A DNA stretch of 64,000 nucleotides, from contig NC_088649.1 in the NCBI RefSeq assembly GCF_964019385.1, positions 11,600,254 through 11,664,253 of the forward strand, in the 5' to 3' direction. This stretch comes from Sycon ciliatum (lineage: Eukaryota > Porifera > Calcarea > Leucosolenida > Sycettidae). The translations under genes and the position numbers were made by a program. Shown piece after piece: positions 1-11,600 of the stretch (position 1 is its first letter; the number at the start of each line of letters is the position of its first letter). The notes below the pieces were generated by a model that was given only the letters and a program-made list of their open reading frames with translations, did not search any database and was not told the DNA's origin.

Positions 1-3000
1 GGGTCTTTTTCTGGGTGCCCTTGTCTATGTCCAGCTACACAACGAGATGAGGATGGTCATTGTCATTTTTTGAGCTGCGAACGGGCAGAAAGGTGAGAAA
101 ATGTCGGATTTTGACCATTAATTTTGTGCTCACCTTTCAATTTCAACGTACCTCTCTATAACATGACCCAGCTGTAATGTTATTAATCGCATTGGTTTGA
201 TTTTTGGTTTGCTTGTAGGGCGCAGGCACCCACATTCAGTGACCCAGAAAATTTGGCACTGCTGTGAATAGTTTAGTCGCAAAGTGAAGATTCACGGGTA
301 AAAAGCCCCAAACTTGGAGATAGGTTATTAATCAGCTTTCAGCAGCCGTGGGCGAGTTCTTTAGAGAAATGTGGGTCTTTTTCTGGATGCCCTTGTCTAT
401 GTCCAGCTACACAACGAGATGAGGATGGTCATTGTCATTTTGTGAGCTGCGAACGGGCAGAAAGGTTAGAAAATGTCGGATTTTGACCATTTGTGCTCAC
501 CTTTCAATTTCAACGTACCTCTTTACAACATGATCCAGCTGTAATGTCAGTAGTCGCATTGGTTTGATTTTTGGTTTGCTTGTAGGGCGCAGGCACCCAC
601 ATTCAGTGACCCAGAAAATTTGGCACTGCTGTGAATAGTTTAGTCGCAAAGTGAAGATTCACGGGTAAAAAGCCCCAAACTTGGAAATAGGTTATTAATC
701 AGCTTTCAGCAGCCATGGGCGAGTTCTTTAGAGAAATGTGGGTATTTTTCTGGGTGCCCTTGTCTATGTCCAGCTACACAACGAGATGAGGATGGTCATT
801 GTCATTTTCTGAGCTGCGAACGGGCATAAAGGTAAGAAAATGTCGGATTTTGACCATTTGTGCTCACCTTTCAATTTCAACGTACCTCTTTACAACATGA
901 TCCAGCTGTAATGTCAGTAGTCGCATTGGTTTGATTTTTGGTTTGCTTGTAGGGCGCAGGCACCCACATTGAGTGACCCAGAAAATTTGGCACTGCTGTA
1001 AATAGTTTAGTCGCAAAGTGAAGATTCACGGGTAAAAAGCCCCAAACTTGGAGATAGGTCATTAATCAGCTTTCAATAGCCGTGGGCGAGTTCTTTAGAG
1101 AAATGTGGGTCTTTTTCTCGGTGCCCTTGTCTATGTCCAGCTACACAACGAGATGAGGATGGTCATTGTCATTTTCTGAGCTGCGAACGGGCAGAAAGGT
1201 GAGAAAATGTCGGATTTTGACCATTTGTGCTCACCTTTCAATTTCAACGTACCTTTCTAAAAAATGACCCAGCTGTAATGTCAGTAGTCGCATTGGTTTG
1301 ATTTTTGGTTTGCTTGTAGGGCGCAGGCACGCACATTCAGTGACCCAGAAAATTTGGCTCTGCTGTGAATAGTTTAGTCGCAAAGTGAAGATTCACGGGT
1401 AAAAAGCCCGAAACTTGGAAATAGGTTATTAATCAGCTTTCAGCAGCCGTGGGCGAGTTCTTTAGAGAAATGTGGGTCTTTTTCTGGGTGCCCTTGTCTA
1501 TGTCCAGCTAGACAACGAGATGAGGATGGTCATTGTCATTTTCTGAGCTGCGAACGGGCAGAAAGGTAAGAAAATGTCGGATTTTGACCATTTGTGCTCA
1601 CCTTTCAATTTCAACGTACCTCTTTACAACATGATCCACCTGTAATGTCAGTTGTCGCATTGGTTTGATTTTTGGTTTGCTTGTAGGGCGCAGGCACCCA
1701 CATTCAGTGACCCAGAAAATTTGGCACTGCTGTGAATAGTTTAGTCGCGAAGTGAAGATTCACGGGTAAAAAGCCCCAAACTTGGAGATAGGTTATTAAT
1801 CAGCTTTCAGCAGCCGTGGGCGAGTTCTTTAGAGAAATGTGGGTGTTTTTCTGGGTGCCCTTGTCTATGTCCAGCTACACAACGAGATGAGGATGGTCAT
1901 TGTCATTTTGTGAGCTGCGAACGGGCAGAAAGGTGAGAAAATGTCGGATTTTGACCATTTGTGCTCACCTTTCAATTTCAACGTACCTTTCTCCAACATG
2001 ATCCAGCTGTAATGTCAGTAGTCGCATTGGTTTGATTTTTGGTTTGCTTGTAGGGCGCAGGCACCCACATTCAGTGACCCAGAAAATTTGGCAATGCTGT
2101 GAATAGTTTAGTCGCAAAGCGAAGATTCACGGGTAAAAAGCCCCAAACTTGGAAACAGGTTATTATTCAGCTTTCAGCAGCCGTGGGCGAATTCTTGAAA
2201 GAAATGTCGGTCTTTTTCTGGGTGCCCTTGTCTATGTCCAGCTACACAACAGAATGAGGGTGGTCATTGTCATTTTTTGAGCTGCGAACGGGCAGAAAGG
2301 TGAGAAAATGTCGGATTTTGACCATTAATTTTGTGCTCACCTTTCAATTTCAACGTACCTCTCTATAACATGACCCAGCTGTAATGTTAGTAATCGCATT
2401 GGTTTTATTTTTGGTTTGCTTGTAGGGCGCAGGCACCCACATTCAGTGACCCAGAAAATTTGGCACTGCTGTGAATAGTTTAGTCGCAAAGTGAAGATTC
2501 ACGGGTAAAAAGCCCCAAACTTGGAGATAGGTTATTAATCAGCTTTCAGCAGCCATGGGCGAGTTCTTTAGAGAAATGTGGGTCTTTTTCTGGATGCCCT
2601 TGTCTATGTCCAGCTACACAACGAGATGAGGATGGTCATTGTCATTTTGTGAGCTGCGAACGGGCAGAAAGGTTAGAAAATGTCGGATTTTGACCATTTG
2701 TGCTCACCTTTCAATTTCAACGTACCTTTCTAAAAAATGACCCAGCTGTAATGTCAGTAGTCGCATTGGTTTGATTTTTGGTTTGCTTGTAGGGCGCAGG
2801 CACGCACATTCAGTGACCCAGAAAATTTGGCACTGCTGTGAATAGTTTAGTCGCAAAGTGAAGATTCACGGGTAAAAAGCCCCAAACTTGGAAACAGGTT
2901 ATTATTCAGCTTTCACCAGCCGTGGGCGAATTCTTTAAAGAAATGTGTATCTTTTTCTGGGTGCCCTTGTCTATGTCCAGCTACACAACGAGATGAGGAT

Positions 3001-4134
3001 GGTCATTGTCATTTTGTGAGCTGTGAACGGGCAGAAAGGTGAGAAAATGTCGGATTTTGACCATTTGTGCTCACCTTTCAATTTCAACGTACCTCTCTAT
3101 AACATGACCCAGCTGTAATGTCAGTAATCCCATGGGTTTGATTTTTGGTTTGCTTGTAGGGCGCAGGCACCCACATTTAGTGACCAGTAAAATTGGGCAA
3201 TGCTGTGAATAGTTTAGTCGCAAAGTGAAGATTCACGGGTAAAAAGCCCCAAACTTGGAGATAGGTTATTAATCAACTTTCAGCAGCCGTGGACGAGTTC
3301 TTTAGAGAAATGTGGGTCTTTTTCTGCGTGCCCTTGTCTATGTCCAGCTACACAACAAGATGAGGATGGTCATTGTCATTTTCTGAGCTGCGAACGGGCA
3401 GAAAGGTAAGAAAATGTCGGATTTTGACCATTTGTGCTCACCTTTCAATTTCAACGTACCTCTTTACAACATGATCCAGCTGTAATGTCAGTAATCGCAT
3501 TGGTTTGATTTTTGGTTTGCTTGTAGGGCGCAGGCACCTACATTCAGTGACCCAGAAAATTTGGCACTCCTGTGAATAGTTTAGTCGCAAAGTGAAGATT
3601 CACGGGTAAAAAGCCCCAAACTTGGAGATAGGTTATTAATCAGCTTTCAGCAGCCGTGGGCGAGTTCTTGAGAGAAATGTGGGTCTTTTTCTGGATGCCC
3701 TTGTCTATGTCCAGCCACACAACGAGATGAGGATGGTCATTGTCATTTTCTGAGCTGCGAACGGGCATAAAGGTAAGAAAATGTCGGATTTTGACCATTT
3801 GTGCTCACCTTTCAATTTCAACGTACCTCTTTACAACATGATCCAGCTGTAATGTCAGTAGTCGCATTGGTTTGATTTTTGGTTTGCTTGTAGGGCGCAG
3901 GCACCCACATTCAGTGACCCAGAAAATTTGGCACTGCTGTGAATAGTTTAGTCGCAAAGTGAAGATTCACGGGTAAAAAGCCCCAAACTTGGAGATAGGT
4001 TATTAATCAGCTTTCAGCAGCCGTGGGCGAGTTCTTTAGAGAAATGTGGGTCTTTTTCTGGGTGCCCTTGTCTATGTCCAGCTACACAACGAGATGAGGA
4101 TGGTCATTGTCATTTTCTGAGCTGCGAACGGGCA

Positions 4135-4180
4135 GAAAGGTGAGAAAATGTCGGATTTTGACCATTTGTGCTCACCTTTC
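4135..4180. repeat. representative monomer stem-loop (10-bp inverted repeat)
   Basis: One example of an inverted repeat present once per monomer. The arms are GAAAGGTGAG (4135-4144) and CTCACCTTTC (4171-4180), perfectly complementary and separated by 26 nt. Inside the loop AAATG and CATTT can extend the stem after a short asymmetric internal loop. Across the array the right arm is nearly constant, whereas the left arm varies (GGTGAG, GGTAAG, GGTTAG, GGGGAG). Whether the structure forms in DNA or in a transcript is not shown by sequence. Confidence 0.85.
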
Positions 4181-4260
4181 AATTTCAACGTACCTCTCTA
4201 CAACATGATCCAGCTGTAATGTCAGTAGTCGCATTGGTTTAATTTTTGGTTTGCTTGTAG
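4140..4260 (+). other. intron-like signal pair in the monomer (example)
   Basis: A sequence matching a consensus 5' splice site (AAAG followed by GTGAG, here at 4140) is followed 121 nt later by a T-rich tract ending TTGCTTGTAG (4251-4260), which resembles a 3' splice site. The pair recurs in most of the roughly 162 monomers. The would-be exon between the TAG and the next monomer's donor (246 nt) has stops in all three forward frames, so it is not coding. It may be coincidental. Confidence 0.3.
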
Positions 4261-7200
4261 GGCGCAGGCACCCACATTCAGTGACCCAGAAAATTTGGCA
4301 CTGCTGTGAATAGTTTAGTCGCAAAGTGAAGATTCACGGGTAAAAAGCCCCAAACTTGGAAACAGGTTATTATTCAGCTTTCAGCAGCCGTGGGCGAATT
4401 CTTTAAAGAAATGTGGGTCTTTTTCTGGGTGCCCTTGTCTATGTCCAGCTACACAACGAGATGAGGATGGTCATTGTCATTTTCTGAGCTGCGAATGGGC
4501 AGAAAGGTAAGAAAATGTCGGATTTTGACCATTTGTGCTCACCTTTCAATTTCATCGTACCTCTCTACAACATGATCCAGCTGTAATGTCAGTAATCGCA
4601 TTGGTTTGATTTTTGGTTTGCTTGTAGGGCGCAGGCACCTACATTCAGTGACCCAGAAAATTTGGCACTCCTGTGAATAGTTTAGTCGCAAAGTGAAGAT
4701 TCACGGGTAAAAAGCCCCAAACTTGGAGATAGGTTATTAATCAGCTTTCAGCAGCCGTGGGCGAGTTCTTGAGAGAAATGTGGGTCTTTTTCTGGATGCC
4801 CTTGTCTATGTCCAGCCACACAACGAGATGAGGATGGTCATTGTCATTTTCTGAGCTGCGAACGGGCATAAAGGTTAGAAAATGTCGGATTTTGACCATT
4901 TGTGCTCACCTTTCAATTTCAACGTACCTTTCTAAAAAATGACCCAGCTGTAATGTCAGTAGTCGCATTGGTTTGATTTTTGGTTTGCTTGTAGGACGCA
5001 GGCACCCACATTCAGTCACCCAGAAAACTTGGCACTGCTGTGAATAGTTTAGTCGCAAAGTGAAGATTCACGGGTAAAAAGCCCCAAACTTGGAAACAGG
5101 TTCTTATTCAGCTTTCAGCAGCCGTGGGCGAAGTCTTTAAAGAAATGTGGATCTTTTTCTGGGTGCCCTTGTCTATGTCCAGCTACACAACGAGATGAGG
5201 ATGGTCATTGTCATTTTCTGAGCTGCGAACGGGCATAAAGGTAAGAAAATGTCGGATTTTGACCATTTGTGCTCACCTTTCAATTTCAACGTACCTCTCT
5301 ACAACATGATCCAGCTGTAATGTCAGTAGTCGCATTGGTTTAATTTTTGGTTTGCTTGTAGGGCGCAGGCACCCACATTCAGTGACCCAGAAAATTTGGC
5401 ACTGCTGTGAATAGTTTAGTCGCAAAGTGAAGATTCACGGGTAAAAAGCCCCAAACTGGGAAACAGGTTATTATTCAGCTTTCAGCAGCCGTGGGCGAAT
5501 TCTTTAAAGAAATGTGGGTCTTTTTCTGGGTGCCCTTGTCTATGTCCAGCTACACAACGAGATGAGGATGGTCATTGTCATTTTCTGAGCTGCGAATGGG
5601 CAGAAAGGTAAGAAAATGTCGGATTTTGACCATTTGTGCTCACCTTTCAATTTCAACGTACCTCTCTACAACATGATCCAGCTATAATGTCAGTAATCGC
5701 ATTGGTTTGATTTTTGGTTTGCTTGTAGGGCGCAGGCACCTACATTCAGTGACCCAGAAAATTTGGCACTCCTGTGAATAGTTTAGTCGCAAAGTGAAGA
5801 TTCACGGGTAAAAAGCCCCAAACTTGGAGATAGGTTATTAATCAGCTTTCAGCAGCCGTGGGCGAGTTCTTGAGAGAAATGTCGGTCTTTTTCTGGATGC
5901 CCTTGTCTATGTCCAGCCACACAACGAGATGAGGATGGTCATTGTCATTTTCTGAGCTGCGAACGGGCATAAAGGTTAGAAAATGTCGGATTTTGACCAT
6001 TTGTGCTCACCTTTCAATTTCAACGTACCTTTCTAAAAAATGACCCAGCTGTAATGTCAGTAATCGCATTGGTTTGATTTTTGGTTTGCTTGTAGGGCGC
6101 AGGCACCCACATTCAGTCACCCAGAAAACTTGGCACTGCTGTGAATAGTTTAGTCGCAAAGTGAAGATTCACGGGTAAAAAGCCCCAAACTTGGAAACGG
6201 GTTATTATTCAGCTTTCAGCAGTCGTGGGCGAAGTCTTTAAAGAAATGTGGATCTTTTTCTGGGTGCCCTTGTCTATGTCCAGCTACACAACGAGATGAG
6301 GATGGTCATTGTCATTTTCTGAGCTGCGAACGGGCAGAAAGGTGAGAAAATGTCGGATTTTGACCATTTGTGCTCACCTTTCAATTTCAACGTACCTCTC
6401 TATAACATGACCCAGCTGTAATGTCAGTAATCGCATTGGTTTGATTTTTGGTTTGCTTGTAGGGCGCAGGCACCCACATTCAGTGACCAGTAAAATTGGG
6501 CAATGCTGTGAATAGTTTAGTCGCAAAGTGAAGATTCACGGGTAAAAAGCCCCAAACTTGGAGATAGGTTATTAATCAGCTTTCAGCAGCCGTGGACGAG
6601 TTCTTTAGAGAAATGTGGGTCTTTTTCTGGGTGCCCTTGTCTATGTCCAGCTACACAACGAGATGAGGATGGTCATTGTCATTTTGTGAGCTGCGAACGG
6701 GCAGAAAGGTAAGAAAATGTCGGATTTTGACCATTTGTGCTCACCTTTCAATTTCAACGTACCTTTCTAAAAAATGACCCAGCTGTAATGTCAGTAGTCG
6801 CATTGGTTTGATTTTTGGTATGCTTGTAGGGCGCAGGCACCCACATTCAGTGACCCAGAAAATTTGGCACTGCTGTGAATAGTTTAGTCGCAAAGTGAAG
6901 ATTCACGGGTAAAAAGCCCCAAACTTGGAGATAGGTTATTAATCAGCTTTCAGCAGCCGTGGGCGAGTTCTTTAGAGAAATGTGGGTCTTTTTCTGGGTT
7001 CCCTTGTCTATGTCCAGCTACACAACGAGATGAGGATGGTCATTGTCATTTTCTGAGCTGCGAACGGGCAGAAAGGTGAGAAAATGTCGGATTTTGACCA
7101 TTTGTGCTCACCTTTCAATTTAAACGTACCTCTCTAAAACATGACCCAGCTGTAATGTCAGTAATCGCATTGGTTTGATTTTTGGTTTGCTTGTAGGGCG

Positions 7201-8039
7201 CAGGCACTCACATGCAGTGACCCAGAAAATTTGGCACTGCTGTGAATAGTTTAGTCGCAAAGTGAAGATTCACGGGTAAAAAGCCCCAAACTTGGAAACA
7301 GGTTATTATTCAGCTTTCAGCAGCCGTGGGCGAATTCTTTAACGAAATGTGGATCTTTTTCTGGGTGCCCTTGTCTATGTCCAGCTACACAACGAGATGA
7401 GGATGGTCATTGTCATTTTCTGAGCTGCGAACGGGCAGAAAGGTGAGAAAATGTCGGATTTTGACCATTTGTGCTCACCTTTCAATTTCAACGTACCTCT
7501 CTGCAACATGATCCAGCTGTAATGTCAGTAGTCGCATTGGTTTGATTTTTGGTTTGCTTGTAGGGCGCAGGCACCCACATTCAGTGACCCAGAAAATTTG
7601 GCACTGCTGTGAATAGTTTAGTCGCAAAGTGAAGATTCACGGGTAAAAAGCCCCAAACTTGGAAACAGGTTATTATTCAGCTTTCACCAGCCGTGGGCGA
7701 ATTCTTTAAAGAAATGTGTATCTTTTTCTGGATGCCCTTGTCTATGTCCAGCTACACAACGAGATGAGGATGGTCATTGTCATTTTCTGAGCTGCGAACG
7801 GGCAGAAAGGTGAGAAAATGTCGGATTTTGACCATTTGTGCTCACCTTTCAATTTCAACGTACCTCTCTATAACATGACCCAGCTGTAATGTCAGTAATC
7901 CCATTGGTTTGATTTTTGGTTTGCTTGTAGGGCGCAGGCACCCACATTCAGTGACCCAGAAAATTTTGCACTGCTGTGAATAGTTTAGTCGCAAAGTGAA
8001 GATTCACGGGTAAAAAGCCCCAAACTTGGAGATAGGTTA

Positions 8040-8043
8040 TTAA
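8040..8043. repeat. TTAA target-site duplication, left side of element copy 1
   Basis: TTAA precedes the terminal CCC of the inserted element, and the same TTAA follows it at 8647-8650. Removing one TTAA and the insert restores the class-A monomer sequence GGTTATTAATCAG. Confidence 0.9.
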
Positions 8044-8646
8044 CCCTTTAAGAGCCACAGGAAAATTTCAGAATTCTGCATTTTTTCGTGTTCCTTGGAT
8101 CATAGCTTCAGTTCTACTCACTCAATCTTCACAATCTCGGGCTTCCTGGAAAGGTCTCCGCGAGAGGAAGAGAATGAGGTCGATCATGATAGCCAGCACA
8201 CCGTCTATCCAGCGCTAAATCGCAGCGACAGTACGAAAAATGCCCCAAATGCGTCCAATTGCGTCCCGCTCCAGATATTTCATTTTACTCGATCGTGGAG
8301 TTCCAATTTTTTTCGCTGTGTACTCTTGACAATATCAACAGTGAAACCCGTGCAAATTCGAGTAAACCAGCGTGACGAAAAGTCTCAAAATTCTCAATAC
8401 TAAAGTCGCACTGCGCGCTTTTGAAATTGCCGCGATCGCGGCTCAACTTACGAGTGATTTATCTCAGAAACCGTTGCTCGCAGCGCTTCGCGGATTGTTT
8501 CTCCCGACAGGTGAGAGTTTTCTCTTCGCCCTGGATATTTCGATCACTGGATTTGAGCGAGATTGGACTGAGTTACGATCTTTTGAAGTTCTGAATTTGA
8601 ATGCGTCGTTTACGACGCATTCAAGTATGGGGCGGCTCTTAAAGGG
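8044..8646. mobile_element. piggyBac-type non-autonomous element (MITE), copy 1
   Basis: A 603-bp insert interrupts a satellite monomer. It has a perfect 13-bp terminal inverted repeat, CCCTTTAAGAGCC at the left and GGCTCTTAAAGGG at the right, and is flanked by TTAA on both sides. TTAA duplication with CCC-starting ends is characteristic of the piggyBac superfamily. The interior has a different composition from the satellite (many CpG) and shows no recognisable transposase; the open frames of 92-102 codons resemble nothing I know and one runs out into the flanking TTAA. Palindromes lie near both ends: CAGAATTCTG at 8069-8078 and a 13-bp-arm hairpin at 8597-8624. GCCGCGATCGCGGC at 8429-8442 is a further internal palindrome. 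It would need a transposase supplied from elsewhere. Confidence 0.87.
8597..8624. repeat. subterminal hairpin of the piggyBac-type element
   Basis: Perfect 13-bp arms TTGAATGCGTCGT (8597-8609) and ACGACGCATTCAA (8612-8624) with a 2-nt TT spacer, ending 22 bp before the right end of the element. The same hairpin is present in the two other copies. Possibly a protein-binding or structural end feature; its function is unknown. Confidence 0.85.
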
Positions 8647-8650
8647 TTAA
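8647..8650. repeat. TTAA target-site duplication, right side of element copy 1
   Basis: Second TTAA directly after the terminal GGG of the element; satellite continues with TCAGCTTTCAGCAG. Confidence 0.9.
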
Positions 8651-11600
8651 TCAGCTTTCAGCAGCCGTGGACGAGTTCTTTAGAGAAATGTGGGTCTTTT
8701 TCTGGGTGCCCTTGTCTATGTCCAGCTACACAACGAGATGAGGATGGTCATTGTCATTTTCTGAGCTGCGAACGGGCAGAAAGGTAAGAAAATGTCGGAT
8801 TTTGACCATTTGTGCTCACCTTTCAATTTCAACGTACCTCTTTACAACATGATCCAGCTGTAATGTCAGTAGTCGCATTGGTTTGATTTTTGGTTTGCTT
8901 GTAGGGCGCAGGCACCCACATTCAGTGACCCAGAAAATTTGGCCTTGCTGTGAATAGTTTAGTCGCAAAGTGAAGATTCACAGGTAAAAAGCCCCAAACT
9001 TGGAGATAGGTTATTAATCAGCTTTCAGCAGCCGTGGGCGAGTTCTTTAGAGAAATGTGGGTCTTTTTCTGGGTGCCCTTGTCTATGTCCAGCTACACAA
9101 CGAGATGAGGATGGTCATTGTCATTTTCTGAGCTGCGAACGGGCAGAAAGGTTAGAAAATGTCGGATTTTGACCATTTGTGCTCACCTTTCAATTTCAAC
9201 GTACCTTTCTCAAAAATGACCCAGCTGTAATGTCAGTAGTCGCATTGGTTTGATTTTTGGTTTGCTTGTAGGGCGCAGGCACTCACATGCAGTGACCCAG
9301 AAAATTTGGCACTGCTGTGAATAGTTTAGTCGCAAAGTGAAGATTCACGGGTAAAAAGCCCCAAACTTGGAAACAGGTTCTTATTCAGCTTTCAGCAGCC
9401 GTGGGCGAATTCTTTAACGAAATGTGGATCTTTTTCTGGGTGCCCTTGTCTATGTCCGGCTACACAACGAGATGAGGATGGTCATTGTCATTTTCTGAGC
9501 TGCGAACGGGCAGAAAGGTGAGAAAATGTCGGATTTTCACCATTTGTGCTCACCTTTCAATTTCAACGTACCTCTCTGCAACATGATCCAGCTGTAATGT
9601 CAGTAGTCGCATTGGTTTGATTTTTGGTTTGCTTGTAGGGCGCAGGCACCCACATTCAGTGACCCAGAAAATTTGGCACTGCTGTGAATAGTTTAGTCGC
9701 AAAGTGAAGATTCACGGGTAAAAAGTCCCAAACTTGGAAACAGGTTATTATTCAGCTTTCAACAGCCGTGGGCGAATTCTTTAAAGAAATGTGGATCTTT
9801 TTCTGGGTGCCCTTGTCTATGTCCAGCTACACAACGAGATGAGGATGGTCATTGTCATTTTCTGAGCTGCGAACGGGCAGAAAGGGGAGAAAATGTCGGA
9901 TTTTGACCATTTGTGCTCACCTTTCAATCTCAACGTACCTCTCTATAACATGACCCAGCTGTAATGTCAGTAATCGCATTGGTTTGATTTTTGGTTTGCT
10001 TGTAGGGCGCAGGCACCCACATTCAGTGACCAGTAAAATTGGGCAATGCTGTGAATAGTTTAGTCGCAAAGTGAAGATTCACGGGTAAAAAGCCCCAAAC
10101 TTGGAGATAGGTTATTAATCAGCTTTCAGCAGCCGTAGACGAGTTCTTTAGAGAAATGTGGGTCTTTTTCTGGGTGCCCTTGTCTATGTCCAGCTACACA
10201 ACGAGATGAGGATGGTCATTGTCATTTTCTGAGCTGCGAACGGGCAGAAAGGTGAGAAAATGTCGGATTTTGACCATTTGTGCTCACCTTTCAATTTCAA
10301 CGTACCTCTTTACAACATTATCCAGCTGTAATGTCAGTAGTCGCATTGGTTTGATTTTTGGTTTGCTTGTAGGGCGCAGGCACCCACATTCAGTGACCTA
10401 GAAAATTTGGCACTGCTGTGAATAGTTTAGTCGCAAAGTGAAGATTCACAGGTAAAAAGCCCCAAACTTGGAGATAGGTTATTAATCAGCTTTCAGCAGC
10501 CGTGGGCGAGTTCTTTAGAGAAATGTGGGTCTTTTTCTGGGTGCCCTTGTCTATGTCCAGCTACACAACGAGATGAGGATGGTCATTGTCATTTTCTGAG
10601 CTGCGAACGGGCAGAAAGGTTAGAAAATGTCGGATTTTGACCATTTGTGCTCACCTTTCAATTTCAACGTACCTTTCTCAAAAATGACCCAGCTGTAATG
10701 TCAGTAGACGCATTGGTTTGATTTTTGGTTTGCTTGTAGGGCGCAGGCACTCACATGCAGTGACCCAGAAAATTTGGCACTGCTGTGAATAGTTTAGTCG
10801 CAAAGTGAAGATTCACGGGTAAAAAGCCCCAAACTTGGAAACAGGTTCTTATTCAGCTTTCAGCAGCCGTGGGCGAATTCTTTAACGAAATGTGGATCTT
10901 TTTCTGGGTGCCCTTGTCTATGTCCGGCTACACAACGAGATGAGGATGGTCATTGTCATTTTCTGAGCTGCGAACGGGCAGAAAGGTGAGAAAATGTCGG
11001 ATTTTCACCATTTGTGCTCACCTTTCAATTTCAACGTACCTCTCTGCAACATGATCCAGCTGTAATGTCAGTAGTCGCATTGGTTTGATTTTTGGTTTGC
11101 TTGTAGGGCGCAGGCACCCACATTCAGTGACCCAGAAAATTTGGCACTGCTGTGAATAGTTTAGTCGCAAAGTGAAGATTCACGGGTAAAAAGTCCCAAA
11201 CTTGGAAACAGGTTATTATTCAGCTTTCAACAGCCGTGGGCGAATTCTTTAAAGAAATGTGGATCTTTTTCTGGGTGCCCTTGTCTATGTCCAGCTACAC
11301 AACGAGATGAGGATGGTCATTGTCATTTTCTGAGCTGCGAACGGGCAGAAAGGGGAGAAAATGTCGGATTTTGACCATTTGTGCTCACCTTTCAATCTCA
11401 ACGTACCTCTCTATAACATGACCCAGCTGTAATGTCAGTAATCGCATTGGTTTGATTTTTGGTTTGCTTGTAGGGCGCAGGCACCCACATTCAGTGACCA
11501 GTAAAATTGGGCACTGCTGTGAATAGTTTAGTCGCAAAGTGAAGATTCACGGGTAAAAAGCCCCAAACTTGGAGATAGGTTATTAATCAGCTTTCAGCAG

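Larger units (their letters stand above)
1..8043. repeat. 367-bp satellite array, block 1
   Basis: Head-to-tail 367-bp monomers, about 22 copies, with no other DNA between them. Recognisable landmarks recur in each copy: GTCCAGCTACACAACGAG, GTCGGATTTTGACCATT, TTGGTTTGCTTGTAGGGCG and GAAGATTCACGGGTAAAA. Two main variant classes alternate irregularly. Class A reads GGAGATAGGTTATTAATCAG then GAGTTCTTTAGAGAAATG; class B reads GGAAACAGGTTATTATTCAG then GAATTCTTTAAAGAAATG or GAATTCTTTAACG. Most of this block is copied again at about 14200-24770 with one- or two-monomer differences. No gene is supported. I do not recognise the satellite family. Confidence 0.97.

Noticed and set aside
877..1062. Minus-strand 61-codon frame beginning MTYLQVWGF, also at 15440, 18381 and a 63-codon relative at 62617
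   Set aside because: Chance frame opened by single-base variants (GTCATTAAT giving an ATG, CATTGAGTG or CATTAAGTG removing a stop). Present only in a few monomers.
4330..4345. Pol III B-box-like GATTCACGGGT in each monomer
   Set aside because: Lacks the conserved GGTTCGA core, and no matching A box at a sensible distance was found.
1..8043. CRISPR-like array
   Set aside because: Repeats are contiguous 367-bp monomers without unique spacers, and the wider context is eukaryotic satellite.
8095..8650. Two overlapping frames of 102 and 92 codons in the 603-bp element, repeated in the other copies
   Set aside because: No resemblance to a transposase. A one-base deletion shifts the first frame in copy 2, and the second ends in the flanking TTAA; both look incidental to a non-autonomous element.
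10219..10401. Repeated 60-68 codon plus-strand frame beginning MSFSELRTG, also at 11687, 13155, 28290, 29758, 31226, 32694 and 38943
   Set aside because: It lies wholly inside satellite monomers and exists only because a TGATCC to TTATCC variant removes a stop. It recurs at 1468 bp because the array does; no protein features.
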